From positions 47,985,289 to 48,049,288 of the forward strand of contig NC_092346.1 of assembly GCF_963676685.1 (NCBI RefSeq): a stretch of 64,000 nucleotides of DNA. The letters run 5' to 3'. The translations under genes were made by a program, and so were the position numbers. Shown piece by piece: positions 34,302-46,425 of this stretch. The notes under the pieces are model-generated. The model did not search any database and was not told the DNA's origin. It saw nothing but the letters and a program-made list of their open reading frames with translations. The DNA is from Mytilus edulis. Taxonomy: Eukaryota > Mollusca > Bivalvia > Mytilida > Mytilidae. Position 1 is the first letter of the stretch. Each line of letters starts with the position of its first letter.

Positions 34302-35943
34302 CTACCAAAGTGTGTACAAGGCGCACCCATTATCTTCACACAAAAGTAACACTTTTTTCTCTTTATTGTAGTGCAATGAACGTGGAATGTCTAAACCATC
34401 AGTTGTTGAAAGTAATGTTCCACTTGAGCTCCCGTCATGTTGTATTACTATCAGCGAATTCGATTCTGGATCAATAACAAATACATTTTGATGTTCATCC
34501 ACAGCGATGCCCCATGGGTTAGATAAGGATTTTTCTTTACGTACTTATATCTCATCACATAACATGGAGATACAATGTACAGCGTTATCGAAGGTGAAAT
34601 AAAATATATCTTTGGCAGTTTCTATGTATGACCCACAATGAACGGTTAACGTTTTAAGTACTTTTCCTTCAACGTCACTTATTTTAATGCCATCTTGTGT
34701 AATAATTATAATTGTGTTGTCCGTGTATAATATTCCATAGCTATCTTCTTCTGATTCAAATTTGTCCTCAATCGTATTGTGTTTCTTTAAAATCTTTATA
34801 CACCGATCTTGATATGTAACAGCAATACGATCACTGTCTATTACTAATAAATCAAATGGACATCCAAAGCATGGTATGTCACGAATACATTTACCGTCTT
34901 CGCTGTACTCCATTAAGACATTCTTATCGACAGGAGCAGCTATTAACACATTTCCGTTTGGTAACATGGTACATCCAGTCAGACCTTTGTGTTCGACACT
35001 TAATCTCTATTTCAACTGGAGTCGAATGCTATTAATGCTTTTTGTATCTTGCACTCGAAGATGTAGCTGGGCTTGATCTACATTTATTTCCTTGAACGGT
35101 AGACTGACGGTTGTATTTTTAACTAATAAGTTCCCGAGCTGATCTTCTCCATTAATCAACGCCATAATAGAAGGATTTAACTGTAAGTGAACTTCATAGT
35201 TCTGTACAGATTTTATTCCATCTTTGATTATTTGTACTTTTTCGAATAATGTTTTTTTTATCTGACGCGTTCCCAGGAAAAGCTGAATATCGGATGCGAA
35301 TGATTTCAGTTGTGATGTTTGCTCAATCAGACAATTGAAATCTCGTTTTTGCATTTTTAGATTGCTCCAGAAGCATGTGCACTTCTAATTTACAATTTTC
35401 ATGTTGCTTTTCTAATTCATGAAGTAATGTGTGCTCAAAGTCATCTAACTTTTTCAGTATTTTGGCTCGTGTTTCATTGATTGTATTATTGATGGTTTGC
35501 TTATTATCTTAAAAATTTGTCAACGCTGACTCACGATCGGTAATGATTTGTTCAAGATTTTGTAATGTTCCTGTTGATGTGTCCTCCAAATCAGCCAGTG
35601 CAGTTGAATGTTTTGCATTTTCAGCAGCTTTATCTAAAGGAATGACGTCAGAGCATGTCCTATGACGAGATGGAACGCACCCTAAACAAACAGCAACATC
35701 ATGTGTTTTACAGAACAGTTCAAGTCGCTTGTCATGGTCTTTACAGGTAATGCTGATGGAAATATTTTGTATCTGCCGGAAGTCTTCTATGGATATCAGC
35801 CAGTGATTTCGTGATATTTTGATAGATTTATGAACCTTCTCGCAATCTGCGCATAATCCCTTTTCAAAAATTGTACACCTTTTTTCTGCGTTTTTATCAT
35901 TTCCTGCATAACAACAAGGACCACAAAGAATCTTTTCAGCCAT
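34302..35943 (-). pseudogene. Array member D: B-box/coiled-coil/propeller pseudogene
   Basis: A full-length paralogue of member B with several lesions: an in-frame TAA at about codon 145 (35509-35511), a one-base insertion near 35350 (A-run in the NAK/RDF segment), an in-frame TAG at 35007-35009 where paralogues have Lys, and an in-frame TAA at 34545-34547 where paralogues have the Trp of EIW. All eight B-box 2 ligands survive, but B-box 1 has Phe in place of the fourth ligand (C26F), and the downstream cysteines remain. The C-terminus (HQNVFVID..LLLCEDNGCALY) is well kept. The acceptor AG 10 nt before the ATG is conserved. Confidence 0.88.
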
Positions 35944-36050
35944 GTTGTAATGCCTATTGAAAAATATTTGTTAAAGAAATTATTATGAAAATAATGTAAA
36001 ATAGTTTTTTTTAAAATTTCACTTTACTTTCATGTCTGCCATTTATTTTT

Positions 36051-36300
36051 AGGATAGGAAACCGGTTTCCCGGAAAGAACCACCGACTATTGGATTTAAA
36101 CATGGCAATCCAAGACAAATAAGATTCCTTATCCTATAATAGTGATAGTAGAATAAAAATATTGTCACATAGGTACTCAGCCACGTCCCGTCAGGATGAA
36201 GGATGATTAATCCTTGTACTTAATTTAGCCTTGTTTGACTAGATTGACTAGAGGGTCACTGGTGAGTCTATGTAGACGAAACCCGGATCTGGCGTACACA
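36051..36300. repeat. Duplicated upstream flank of array member D plus R1 fragment
   Basis: 36051-36220 matches 28337-28510 upstream of member B (ATAG/GAAA.., CACCGACT..TCGATG-like, GACAATCC, GTCACATAGGT, GATTAATCC). 36240-36300 is an R1 fragment (GGTGAGTCTATGTAGACGAAAC). Confidence 0.6.
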
Positions 36301-36424
36301 ATGTAATCTATGTATATATGATGAACTACCTTTTAATTTCATTTAATACTGAACATGTATGAAACATTTGACACTGGACATTAAGCGAATAACAATCAGT
36401 CAATTAAAAATGGAGTTTAACACA

Positions 36425-36505
36425 CGTGCCACATGCGGACTCTAACTGATAACCGTAGCGATACACTTGATGAACTCATTATACCACTCGGCTTTCGAGG
36501 CTCTC
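36425..36505 (-). repeat. tRNA-derived SINE-like head
   Basis: On the minus strand GCCGAGTGGTAT (about 36482-36493) resembles the pol III A box of Leu/Ser tRNAs, and GTTAGAGTCC (36437-36446) resembles a B box, at a normal spacing of about 45 bp; TGTGGCA follows. It does not fold as a convincing tRNA gene, so I read it as the head of an old tRNA-derived SINE. Confidence 0.45.
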
Positions 36506-37299
36506 GTGTCTAATCGAAGTAGTGTAATGATTACATCTTATCAAATATGAATTATTTATATCATTTGCTTAACAATCAATGCTTATGTATTGACATTATC
36601 TATATCAAACATGTCTTAAATTGTCTGCTATTAATGAATTAAGAAAGTGATTTAACAAATTCCCCAGGCACAGCTGACGTTGGTTTTATGTGGCTGTTAT
36701 TATTGGTTCGTTTTGGTTATATAGCTCTTCATGTGTTTCGGTACTAATAAAATCTTGACAATATTTTGGCTCTGAGCGTCCCTTTCAGTTGGATTTATGT
36801 GTCGGCCGCGTTAAAATTATAAAGTGAATTTTCATTTATTTTTTGGCTATGCATATTTTGATTAACTTTATGAATATTTTCATTGATGTGGCTATGCGTA
36901 TTTTTTATTAATTTTTTGAGAAACATGCAATGAAAGGAACTGGAACTTGATACATTTTTTTCCAAGACCCTGAAGTGAAAATTGATATAAATAAAATAAA
37001 GCCGAACTAAACTAAAATAAGTATCAATCCTACAACTGGTATTTTTTCTAAACCAAAATCCTGAAACATTTTGTTTTTGTAGCATAGTCAGCGTCATCTG
37101 TTATGACATTTTCTCGTGTCGTTATTGTAAGAGTTTCCATGAAATCTCCCAACTTTCACTTATAATTTCTTCTGGTATAATGTCATATATGAGTCTCTAA
37201 GAAAACGTTTTGAAAAGCAACTTATTGTGTAGACTGTTCTTGCTAAGTTGCTGTCTTATTAACAATACCTTCATCTACCTTTATTAATAGAAATAAGCA

Positions 37300-37720
37300 T
37301 TCAAGTCACAATTTGTAAACAAAGAAAACAATTAAATGTTAAAGTACGGCCTTTAAACGGAGACCTGGCTCACACTGAACAGCAAGATATAAAGAGACAC
37401 TAAATGACTATTTGAACAAATTAAAAAAGGATAATCAACGGTGAAAAAAGTAAAATCACAAAAAAACTGAACTTAGAGGAAAATCAATTCGGAAAGTCCA
37501 TAATCACATGGCAAAATCAAATTACAAAACGCATCAAAAACTAATTGACAAGAACTGTCATATTCCTTACTTGGTACAGGCATTTTCAAATGTAGAAAAT
37601 GGTGGATAAAACCTGGTTCTATAGCGCGAACCCTCTCACTTTAATGACAGCATCATCAAATTCCGTTATATTTACATTGATGCATTAAATAAACAGACAC
37701 AATAAATAAAATAGTCAAAA
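37300..37720 (+). repeat. R4 fragment followed by R3 copy
   Basis: 37300-37410 has the R4 marks GTACGGCCTTTAAACGGAGAC and CTCACACTGAACAGCAAG. 37440-37720 is an R3 copy (GGAAAGTCC, CTTGGTACAGGCATTTTC, TGGTGGATAAAACCTGG). Confidence 0.65.
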
Positions 37721-38214
37721 TATGGGTACAATTTAATTTGCAATTTTAAAAGGAACAATTTATTAGAACACAAAAAATGTCTACTATCTACGAACACATT
37801 CATTGATTTAAGTGTCTGACGTCAGAAAATTGTATACGTCCCATTAATTTGTCGTTCAATGTGCATACAAACAATATGTTTAAAAAAATCAGAAACAATT
37901 ATATACCACATCAACAATAAACAACCACTGAACAACAGCTTAAATGACTGACGTAGGACAGTTGCTAAAAAATGCAGCAGGGGGGGGAACATTTTAAAAG
38001 GTGCATATCAATCGAAAATCTTAACTTGACAAAAAAAGTCTTCTCAAACAAGTAAACATACACTGTACGAATAAATTTGATTTATGATATGATTAAAACA
38101 AAAAGGGGATGTAAAACAATGTCAAAAAGACATCTGAAACCTGGAAAAAATGAGATTTTGTTTGTTTGGTTAATTCCAGTTGCTGAAAGCAAATGCATAT
38201 CATTTTGGGAAAAA

Positions 38215-38960
38215 ATTGCAGTAAGATTTTTTTTTGGTTCAGGGTGAGAACAGTTTAATAAAATAGTACTTAAGTTAACAGATATTAAAAAGTGAATCGC
38301 AAAATTGAAGGACGCACAAAAACAAAGATATGTTGAGATGCAAAAAAAAAGCATCATATTTTAATAACCACCGACAATTAATGGTAAAATAGAGATGCTA
38401 GTTTCGAATCGGTAATGCAGCAACACCAAGACACAAACAAACACACAATGATATCTAGCGATCAGTTGTATTTTTATCTTATCTATCCTACTTTTTTTGT
38501 GGGAGTGTTGGTTGTAGGTGCAGGGTATTTGTTTGAAACGAACACGGCGTTCGTATTTGATATCGTTTGCTATTTAACATATGTTATCAAAACCGAATCA
38601 AAAGACAATATGATAAAAACTTTAACAAACAAAAATTCAAAATAAAACCAGGAAGAATATCATTCAATGAAATTCCCAGTGGTACTGTGAAAAAATTTAA
38701 ACATACATCTCGATATACATGGATTTAAACGAATGACTTGTCCTAACCTATTAGCATAATATTTGCTATTCAAATTTATTTTGTTTAAATACCTTTGATA
38801 TCTTCTGAGAATGGCATCAATTACGTCATTTTGTTGACAGTGATAAGTCACGTGATTACACACAAATTTCGACTTGGTACTTGAAGATCCTTGAACACAA
38901 AATGTACTTTAAAAAGCCGGAAATATCAAATGTATGAAAGAATTTAGTTATAAACGATCT
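38215..38960 (-). promoter_or_regulatory. Conserved upstream block of array member D, candidate promoter
   Basis: Aligns with 29510-30245 and 44870-45500. On the minus strand a CRE/ATF-like TGACGTAA (about 38825) is followed about 40 bp on by AAAGGTATTTAAAC, a possible TATA-like element. A GTCACGTGA palindrome lies just upstream (near 38847). The small plus-strand open frames in the three aligned copies do not share a reading frame, which argues against a conserved protein here. Confidence 0.45.
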
Positions 38961-39849
38961 ATTTGAAGGGTTTTTCCGACCAACAATATATTTTATACAA
39001 ATAGGCAAAACAAAACATAATACTATCTCAGAAGACATAAAGAAAAGCCTTATTTTGCTTAAAAGAAAATTTAAAAAAAGTACATAGAAATTCAATTCAC
39101 AAAGGTGTTCAGTAATAACACAACAAAAAAGGAAAAGGATTTAGTGAGATGAGATACAAGACAGAGTTAAAATTGCAAAGATACAATCAGTAACAATCTC
39201 GTTTGAACTCATGGATACCTTCAAAAACTTTTTTCAGTTAGAACATTAAATATGATGACGAAAACAATAGTCTTTATTAAAACTATTCTAATCAACTATG
39301 TTTTCAAATGATATTGAGCTGAATGTTGATGTAATATTTAGTAACGATTGTTTTACTGCGTGATAATTATACACTCAAATGGATTACCATTTTAGTCTCC
39401 AAGGTATCACACTGTCACAAAGATAAATGTATTATAAAAAATAACCAGCGCCTAACCAGGACCTAAGTTTATCTATAAACTCACCATAATTATGCACGAT
39501 TTTGTTAACGTTTTAGCGTGTTTTTAAGTGTGTAATTTCCTGTTCCAGATGCCTAAAAAATATAAACTTTTGTTAGTTTTCACTGTTATTAATATAAGTT
39601 AGATGAGTCATAAAAATCTAATCTTGAATTTCATCCAAATTCTCTTAATTTTCTGAACACGTTTTAGAAATTTATATTTGACGTCACTTTGGGCGTTGCA
39701 ATGACTATGGCTAACAGGGCCGTGATTTTGTAATGTATTCGTTTTCTATTCTATAGCTAGTCACCACTTCAGTTTAATCATGTTTACCTATTATATAGTC
39801 ATTTTATAAAATTAACTGTTTGCAAAACTATGTATTATTCTTGATAATG

Positions 39850-40400
39850 ATGATGTTTTTGTCCTAGGCGGATAACCCTGGCCTCATAAACTTTTGGAAC
39901 TTTTGGTCCCCGGCGATCTTCAACTTGGTATTTGTTATGGCTTTCAAACTTTTAACATCTGTCTGAGCATAGTTTTGTGTGGACGTAGTGTGCGTCTGGT
40001 GTATAAAAATATTGTTTAACCTGTTACCTTTGGATGGCTATTATTCGTTTGTTTATCTGTCCTATATTTTCTTCCATTTATCTGTTTATTTATTGTACAC
40101 CTGTCGTGTAATATTGTCATTTTAATGTTATAACTAACACTGTCATTAAGCGAGAGGTTTGGCATACCACAAAACCAGGTTCAATCCACCATTTTTTCAT
40201 ACAATTCCCTGAACCATGTCAGGAAAATGGCCAATTTTACATTATAGTTCGTTTCTGAGTGTGTTACGTTTCGGTGTTGTGTCGTAGCTCTCTTATATTT
40301 GATACATTTCCCTTAGTTTCATTTTGTAACCCGGATTTTTTTTTTTTCTCTATCGATTTATGAATTTTGAACTGCGGTATACTACTGTTGCCTTTATTTG
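39850..40400 (+). repeat. Dispersed repeat R2, diverged copy
   Basis: Head with TTGTCCTAGGCGGATAACCC and GTGTGGACGTAGTGTGCGTC, body with GAGAGGTTTGGCATACCACA and AACCAGGTTCAATCC, end with GAACTGCGGTATACTACTG and TTGCCTTTATTTG. It is the most diverged of the four R2 copies. Confidence 0.7.
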
Positions 40401-40729
40401 TTAAGCATTATTCACTTCAACAGACATCACAATTATTATTCATCAAGATGTGATTAGTGTTGATGCAAAGTCGAACACATAAATAGTAATAAAGAATGAC
40501 AGGAGTTTCAGAGGAACATTACATATTAAAGCTGATGGTTTAGAAGGACATCATTTGCTTAATATCTACGACAAAGCAAGACGCTTCAAAAATTATACTC
40601 GTTTGATTATAAATATGCGTGATAAGATAATATTTTTCAGACTCAAGGTTTCTTTATTTATCCAGTAAATGTCCCCAAATATCCCGCTTAATACTTTGTC
40701 GGGTGTTTTTCAAACATATAACTAATAAC

Positions 40730-41700
40730 ATTAACGGTACCAATTTTTCTGCACCAGATGCGCATTTCGACAAATAATGTCTCTTCAGTGATGCTCGTGG
40801 CCAAAATATGTAAAATCCAAAGCTTATATAAAAGATGTAGAGCTATAATCCAAAAGTTCCAAAAAAGTATAGCCAAATCCGTGAAAGGAATGATACATAT
40901 GTGCTGTACTGTAAAATTATAACAGAGACAATGTAATCATTGGCAAAATTACATTAATACTACATTGTTAAAATATCGTATCGACTGTTCTATCTATTTC
41001 TATCAACTTTTGACTTATACCAAAAACAAACTCATCATAGATGCCAGTATTTAAATTAATTCTCTGGAAACGTGCGTTTCGTTTGGTAAAACAATTTATC
41101 AGTGATGCTCGTATTAAACAAAGTGAAAAAAGAAAAAAAAGTACGAAGTAGAAGAAAGTAAAATAAAACAAAATACTGAACTCCGAGGATAGTACAAAAC
41201 TGGAAAGTCCCTGATCAAATATCAAAATCAAAAGCTCAAACATATCAAAAGAATGAATAACAACTGTCATATTTTTGACTTGGTACAGGCATTTTTTTAA
41301 GTTGAAAATGATGGATAAAATCTGATTTTATAGCTAGCTAAACCTCTTGTATGACAGTTGCATAGAATTCCATTATAATGAAAACGATTGTGCAAATAAC
41401 ACAAACAGACAAAAAAAGTAAAAATGACAAAAAAATAGTGGTGCAGCGGTCAATATTGTGTTATAGAGATGTTAAACAACGTCAGTACCCAGAATCAATA
41501 GTTCAAATACATTTGTTGATACAGAATATTTACTTACAATGTCTTGGTACACATCTCTCGATCCTGGTATCGATGATGAGTTTATTTGGTACCTTCGATG
41601 AACTTGTTTTAAAAAAACAATCTTTAGAAGAGTATTGGGAACAATAGCACTTAAAGTTTTGTCATAGACAGCTAAGGTAATATATTCCTTGAACACAGGA
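40730..41700. repeat. R1 variants and an R3 copy
   Basis: 40730-40890 is an R1-related variant (CACCAGATGCGCATTTCGAC, CTCTTCAGTGATGCTCGTGG). 41040-41110 is another fragment. 41150-41480 is an R3 copy. 41500-41700 again resembles the R1 variant. No coding sequence is seen. Confidence 0.55.
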
Positions 41701-42797
41701 GTAGTGTCTTTACATTATGTAGAATATTTCGATCGAGTTTGGCTTTCGTAAGCTCGGTTAATCATGATAGATTGATGTAGGATTATTGAGTTTTGAGGTC
41801 TGAATTTTGAATTTTTTACTATGAACAAGGAAACAATTACTGCAAGTACGTTGCGATCGGCACTGTGTGTCATTTGTCATTACGTTAGACTATCTATATT
41901 TTATGTCTTTTGTTTTACCATAAGTCAAGATTTTTTTTTCTCGCATGAATTGTTTATCATGTCGGTTAAGGACTTTCTTTATTATTTGAAGCAGCAATTA
42001 TGATATGGATATACGTTTTGATATGTTCTAAATGAAATTTGAGAATTTGAGTCAAATCGGTTAGCATGAATTTGACAGCTAGTGCCGTAAAAAAAGTTTT
42101 AAAATTTTATGGATGCTAGAGACAAAACATTCCATGATGGTCATATGTTTTGATTGAGGGGACGACCATTTGCTTTTCAGAGAGAGGGCAATAGGGGTTT
42201 TATCAAATGAATACTAGATATAAAATTAAATAGTATGCTGGCCTTGTAATAACTAGAACTAAACAAAAATATAGGTTGAAAACAATTATTTGTTCCACAA
42301 AATGCACAACTGTGTACACAATCGAAAATGTTTTTCGTTCCATTTCTACAGGAAATACATAACCGTTTCTAGGAACATATTAAAATGAATATTCTCCTGC
42401 CTTCCCAAGGAATCTAAATGATTTTTTTCAACTAGCCAACATTTTCAAGTCCATATTTGGCTATTTCATTAAAACAATCATCATACATTGAATGAATTAA
42501 TCCATGAAAGGATAGAATATGTCAGTCTTTACAAATAAACCCTAAATCATGATTTCCTATTTCTTAACTTAAAAGAATCAGCAGTGCTACCGACACTGGT
42601 ATAGAAGAAATGATAGTACTTTGTAATTTGGTTCGTCCGAAGGGTTTTTAATTAATTTAAAAAAAATCATTAACCACAAAACAACAAGGTGTATAACACT
42701 CGTAGAGCTACATGAAGAAAAGAACATTAATTGTAGCTATGCGTTGATTTGACTATAGCAGAATTTTTAATTAAAAACTACAAAGACATTATAAAAA

Positions 42798-44465
42798 TCA
42801 TTCAAGTGCGTACAAGTAACACCCGTTATCATCACACAAAAGTAACACTTTTTTCTCGTTGTTGTAGTGCAATGAACGTGGATTGTCTAAACCATCAGTT
42901 TCAGATAGTAATGTTCTATTTGACTTCCCGTCATGTTGTATTACTATCATCGAATTCGAATCTGGATCAACAACAAATACATTTTGATGATCATCCACAG
43001 CGATGCCCCATGGGTTAATTAAGAATTCTACTTCACGTACCCATATCTCATCACCTGCCATAGAAATACAATGTACAGCGTCATCGACGGCGAAATAAAT
43101 TCTATCTTTGGCAGTTTCTATGTATGACCCACAATGAACGTTAAACGTTTTGAGTACCTTTCCTCCAATATCAATTATGTCAATGCCATCTTGTGTAATA
43201 ACTATAAGTGTGTTGTCTTGATATGATATTCCATAACAAATTTCTTTTAATTTAAATTCTTCCTCAATAGTATTGTTTTTTATATTTAAAATCTCAATGT
43301 ACTATTATGTATTAATACCATATGTGACAGCAATACGGTCAGTGTCTATGACTGTTAAATCAAACTGGAATCCAGAGAATGGTATATCACGGATATATTT
43401 ACCATCTTCACTGTACTCCAGGATGACATTCTTTTCAAGAGAAGAACTAGCTACTAACACTTTACCATTTGGTAACATGGTAGATCCATTCAAAATCGTT
43501 TTGTGACCTTCATGTTTCACACTAAATCTCTTTTTCAACTGGATACGAATGCTGATAATGCTTTTTGTATTTTGCACTCTTAGTTGTAATTGTGCTTCTC
43601 CTGCCTTTGCTTCCTTGAACGGTATACTAGTGGCGATCTTTCTAACTGTTAGGCTCCCGAGCTGCTCTTCTTCATCAAGTAACGATATGATAGTAGTATT
43701 TAACTGTAAATGAACTTCAAAGTTATGTACAGACTTGATTCCTTCCTTAACCGATTCTACTTTTTTGAAGACTGCTTCATTGATCTGACGCGTTCCCAGG
43801 AAAAGCTGAATTTTGGATGCGAATGATTTCAGCTGTGATGTTTGCTCTCTCAGACAATTAAAATCTCGTTTTGCATTTTTAGATTGGTTTAGAAGCGTGT
43901 TTGTTTCGGATTTACAATTGTCATGTATCGTGTCTAATTCATGAAGAAGTTTTTGTTCTAAGTCGTCTATCTTCTTCAGTATTATAGCTCGCGTATCAGT
44001 TATTGTATTTTTAATGGTTTGCTTCTGAGTTTCAAAATTGTCTAAAGCTGACTCACGATCGGATATGATATGTTGCAGATTTTGTATTGTTCTGGTTAAA
44101 GTGTTCTCTAAATCAGCCAGTGCAGTCGAATGTTTTGCATTTTCAGCAGCTTTGTCTAAAGGAATGACGTCAGAACATGTTATATGACGAGATGGAACGC
44201 ACGCTAAACAAACTGCAACATCATGTGTTTTACAGTACAGTTCAAGTCGTTTGTCATGGTCTTTACAATTAAGGCTAATAGTAATATTTTGAATCTGCCG
44301 GAAGTCTTCAATGGATATCAGCCAGTGATTTCGTGATGTTTTGATAGATTTGTGAACCTTCTCGCAATCTGCACATAATCCCTCCTCACAAACTGTGCAC
44401 CATTGTTCTGCGTTTTTATTATTTTCTGCATAACCACAAGGACCACAAAGAATCTTTTCAGACAT
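42798..44465 (-). pseudogene. Array member E: full-length B-box/coiled-coil/propeller gene with two adjacent stop codons
   Basis: From the ATG at 44465 the frame is open for 386 codons, meets TAA-TAG (43302-43307), then is open in the same frame for 167 more codons to the normal C-terminus. No other lesion is seen: all sixteen B-box ligands are present (C7 to H47 and C67 to C97), the coiled coil is complete (about 105-245), and the propeller has the family motifs on both sides of the stops. Paralogues have residues such as NRCIEI or SQYIEI at the stop position. The acceptor AG is 10 nt before the ATG. The product, if made, would be a 386-residue protein with B-boxes, coiled coil and only the first propeller strands, or a full-length protein of about 553 residues if the stops were read through or absent in other alleles. 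I call it a very young pseudogene, with a truncated functional protein as the alternative. Confidence 0.8.
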
Positions 44466-44869
44466 GCTGTAATAACTGTTGAAGTATATTTGTTAAATAA
44501 TGTATATGCATATTAATTATCAATTAAGAAACAATTCAGAAGCTAATGTAAGAAATTCCCCAGTCACAGTTGACGTTGGCTGAATTTGGCTATTATTCTT
44601 GGTCCCTTTAAACAATATAACTCCTTACGTGATTTTGATTACTAGACTAAGTATCAAACATCCTTGACAATGATTTGGCTTTATTCGTTCAGGATGAATA
44701 TACGTGTTGGCCGCATAAAATTTATAGCGTTATTTTCATAACAAACTTTGAATTAACCCGATAAAGAGTAATTCTCTTTTGACAAAAACTATCTAAAAAA
44801 TGCATATTTGACATATTTTAGCATGAATCAGAGCGTTTTTAATTACTTTATCAGTCAAAATCGTTCAGC

Positions 44870-45500
44870 ATCGTTACGAAACAAAGACAATAAATTGTGA
44901 AATAGGGAACAAACTGATGCTGTTTATGCGTCATTGGTGCAGCAAGATAAAGATACGCAAAAACCTAGATATTCGGAAGTCAGTTATATGTTTGTTTGTA
45001 TATTATCCAACTTGAATTTGAATTTTGTGTGGAAGTGTAGGTTTTTGGTGAAGGGCATTTGTTTGACATGCACACGGTATTCGTATTTGATTTCGTTTTT
45101 ATTTTACATGTGTTATCAAACAAAATTGAATGACAATATAATGTATATTTCAACAAAAGATTTCTATAAAAATGATACCCGGAAGTATATCATACAATAA
45201 GATTGTCCGTGATATTGTGAAATACTTAAATATACATATATGTATTTAAAAGAATTACTTTTCTTTTTACTAGTAACAGTATCTTTGTTTTTTAAATCTA
45301 ATTTTACTTAAATACCTTTGATATCGCTTAGAGTTACATCATCTACTTCATCGTGTTGTCAGTGGTAAGTCTTGTGATAAAACAACAAGGTAATTATAGG
45401 TATTTAAATAGTTTTGAATAGCGGGAAATTTCAAATCATTTAATGTATGCAGGAATTTACTTATATTTATATGTAGATTTCTCGACCATTAAAATATACT
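44870..45500 (-). promoter_or_regulatory. Conserved upstream block of array member E, candidate promoter
   Basis: Third copy of the block at 29510-30245 and 38215-38960, here less than 1 kb from the ATG because the intervening insertions are absent. On the minus strand near 45350-45300, GATGATGTAAC is followed by GATATCAAAGGTATTTAAG. 44555-44600 also matches 36655-36700 upstream of D (AAATTCCCCAG.CACAG.TGACG). Confidence 0.45.
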
Positions 45501-46169
45501 ACAATAATACAAATAGTCGCACAGAATAACACAAATTTCTCAGCAGATATGTAAAAAGTGTATAGAAATTTAACATAAGGGACTGTTGTTTGATTTACTG
45601 TAAGTATAACGAGGTGTTCACCTTAGGTAAAAAAAAAAAGCGCTTAACTACAAAGAGCTTAACTACAACAATTAAGATGTTTAACTCCATGAAGTCATAA
45701 AATTACATATGTAGACGAAAGTCAATAAGTTAAAGGCACTTCCTAGCTTTATTAAAACTATTTAATATGTTTCCAATGAAATTAAGCTGCAGATTTATCT
45801 AATATGAAAAACACGCTAATTGTATAATCAAATTAATGTTAAAATTGAATTTTTAAAAAGGTATTATAAATCCGATGAAATAGAAATATTCGACCACTTC
45901 TGTTGATTTTGTAACGTCTTATTTGTAAAAAAAAAAGATTAATGTCTTATTAAAAGTCACCAGCACCTTACCTGGACCAATATGCACAGAGCTACGACCC
46001 AATATCAAAGTTGAAGTTCCAATTTAAACTGTACAAGTACACTATTTCATTGTAAATTTTGTATTCTTGTCTTTTAATTTTGTTAATGTGCTTTGTCTTT
46101 ATGCTTTTTTGTGCTTCTTTTTTACACATTTTTATGTTTTATCATGATTAGGATTATAACACAATGTTG

Positions 46170-46425
46170 ACTGTTGTACCCCTATTTGTGACATTTTTAC
46201 CTATTATGTCTGTTGATTTTGTTCACACATCGTTGTCAATATATTGGAATTCGATGCAACTGCCATACAAGTAAGAGGTTTAGCTAGCTTTAAAACCAGG
46301 TATAATACACCATTTTCTACATAACAAAATGGCTGTTCCAAGTCAGGAGTATGACAGTTGTTATCAATTCGTTTGATAAGTTTGACCTGTTCGTTTTGTC
46401 ATTTGATTAGTAATGAAACAAATCC
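46170..46425 (-). repeat. Dispersed repeat R3, inverted copy
   Basis: Minus-strand reading gives the R3 landmarks (ATAACAACTGTCATAC, TCCTGACTTGGAACAGCC, GGTGTATTATACCTGGTTTT). The DNA from 46430 to 47478 holds nothing I recognise apart from short AT-rich runs. Confidence 0.65.

Noticed and set aside
29654-45200. Small plus-strand open frames at 29654-29860, 38415-38645 and 44934-45200 as a conserved short protein
   Set aside because: They lie in the duplicated upstream blocks, and the frame shifts between the copies, so the similarity is at the DNA level only.
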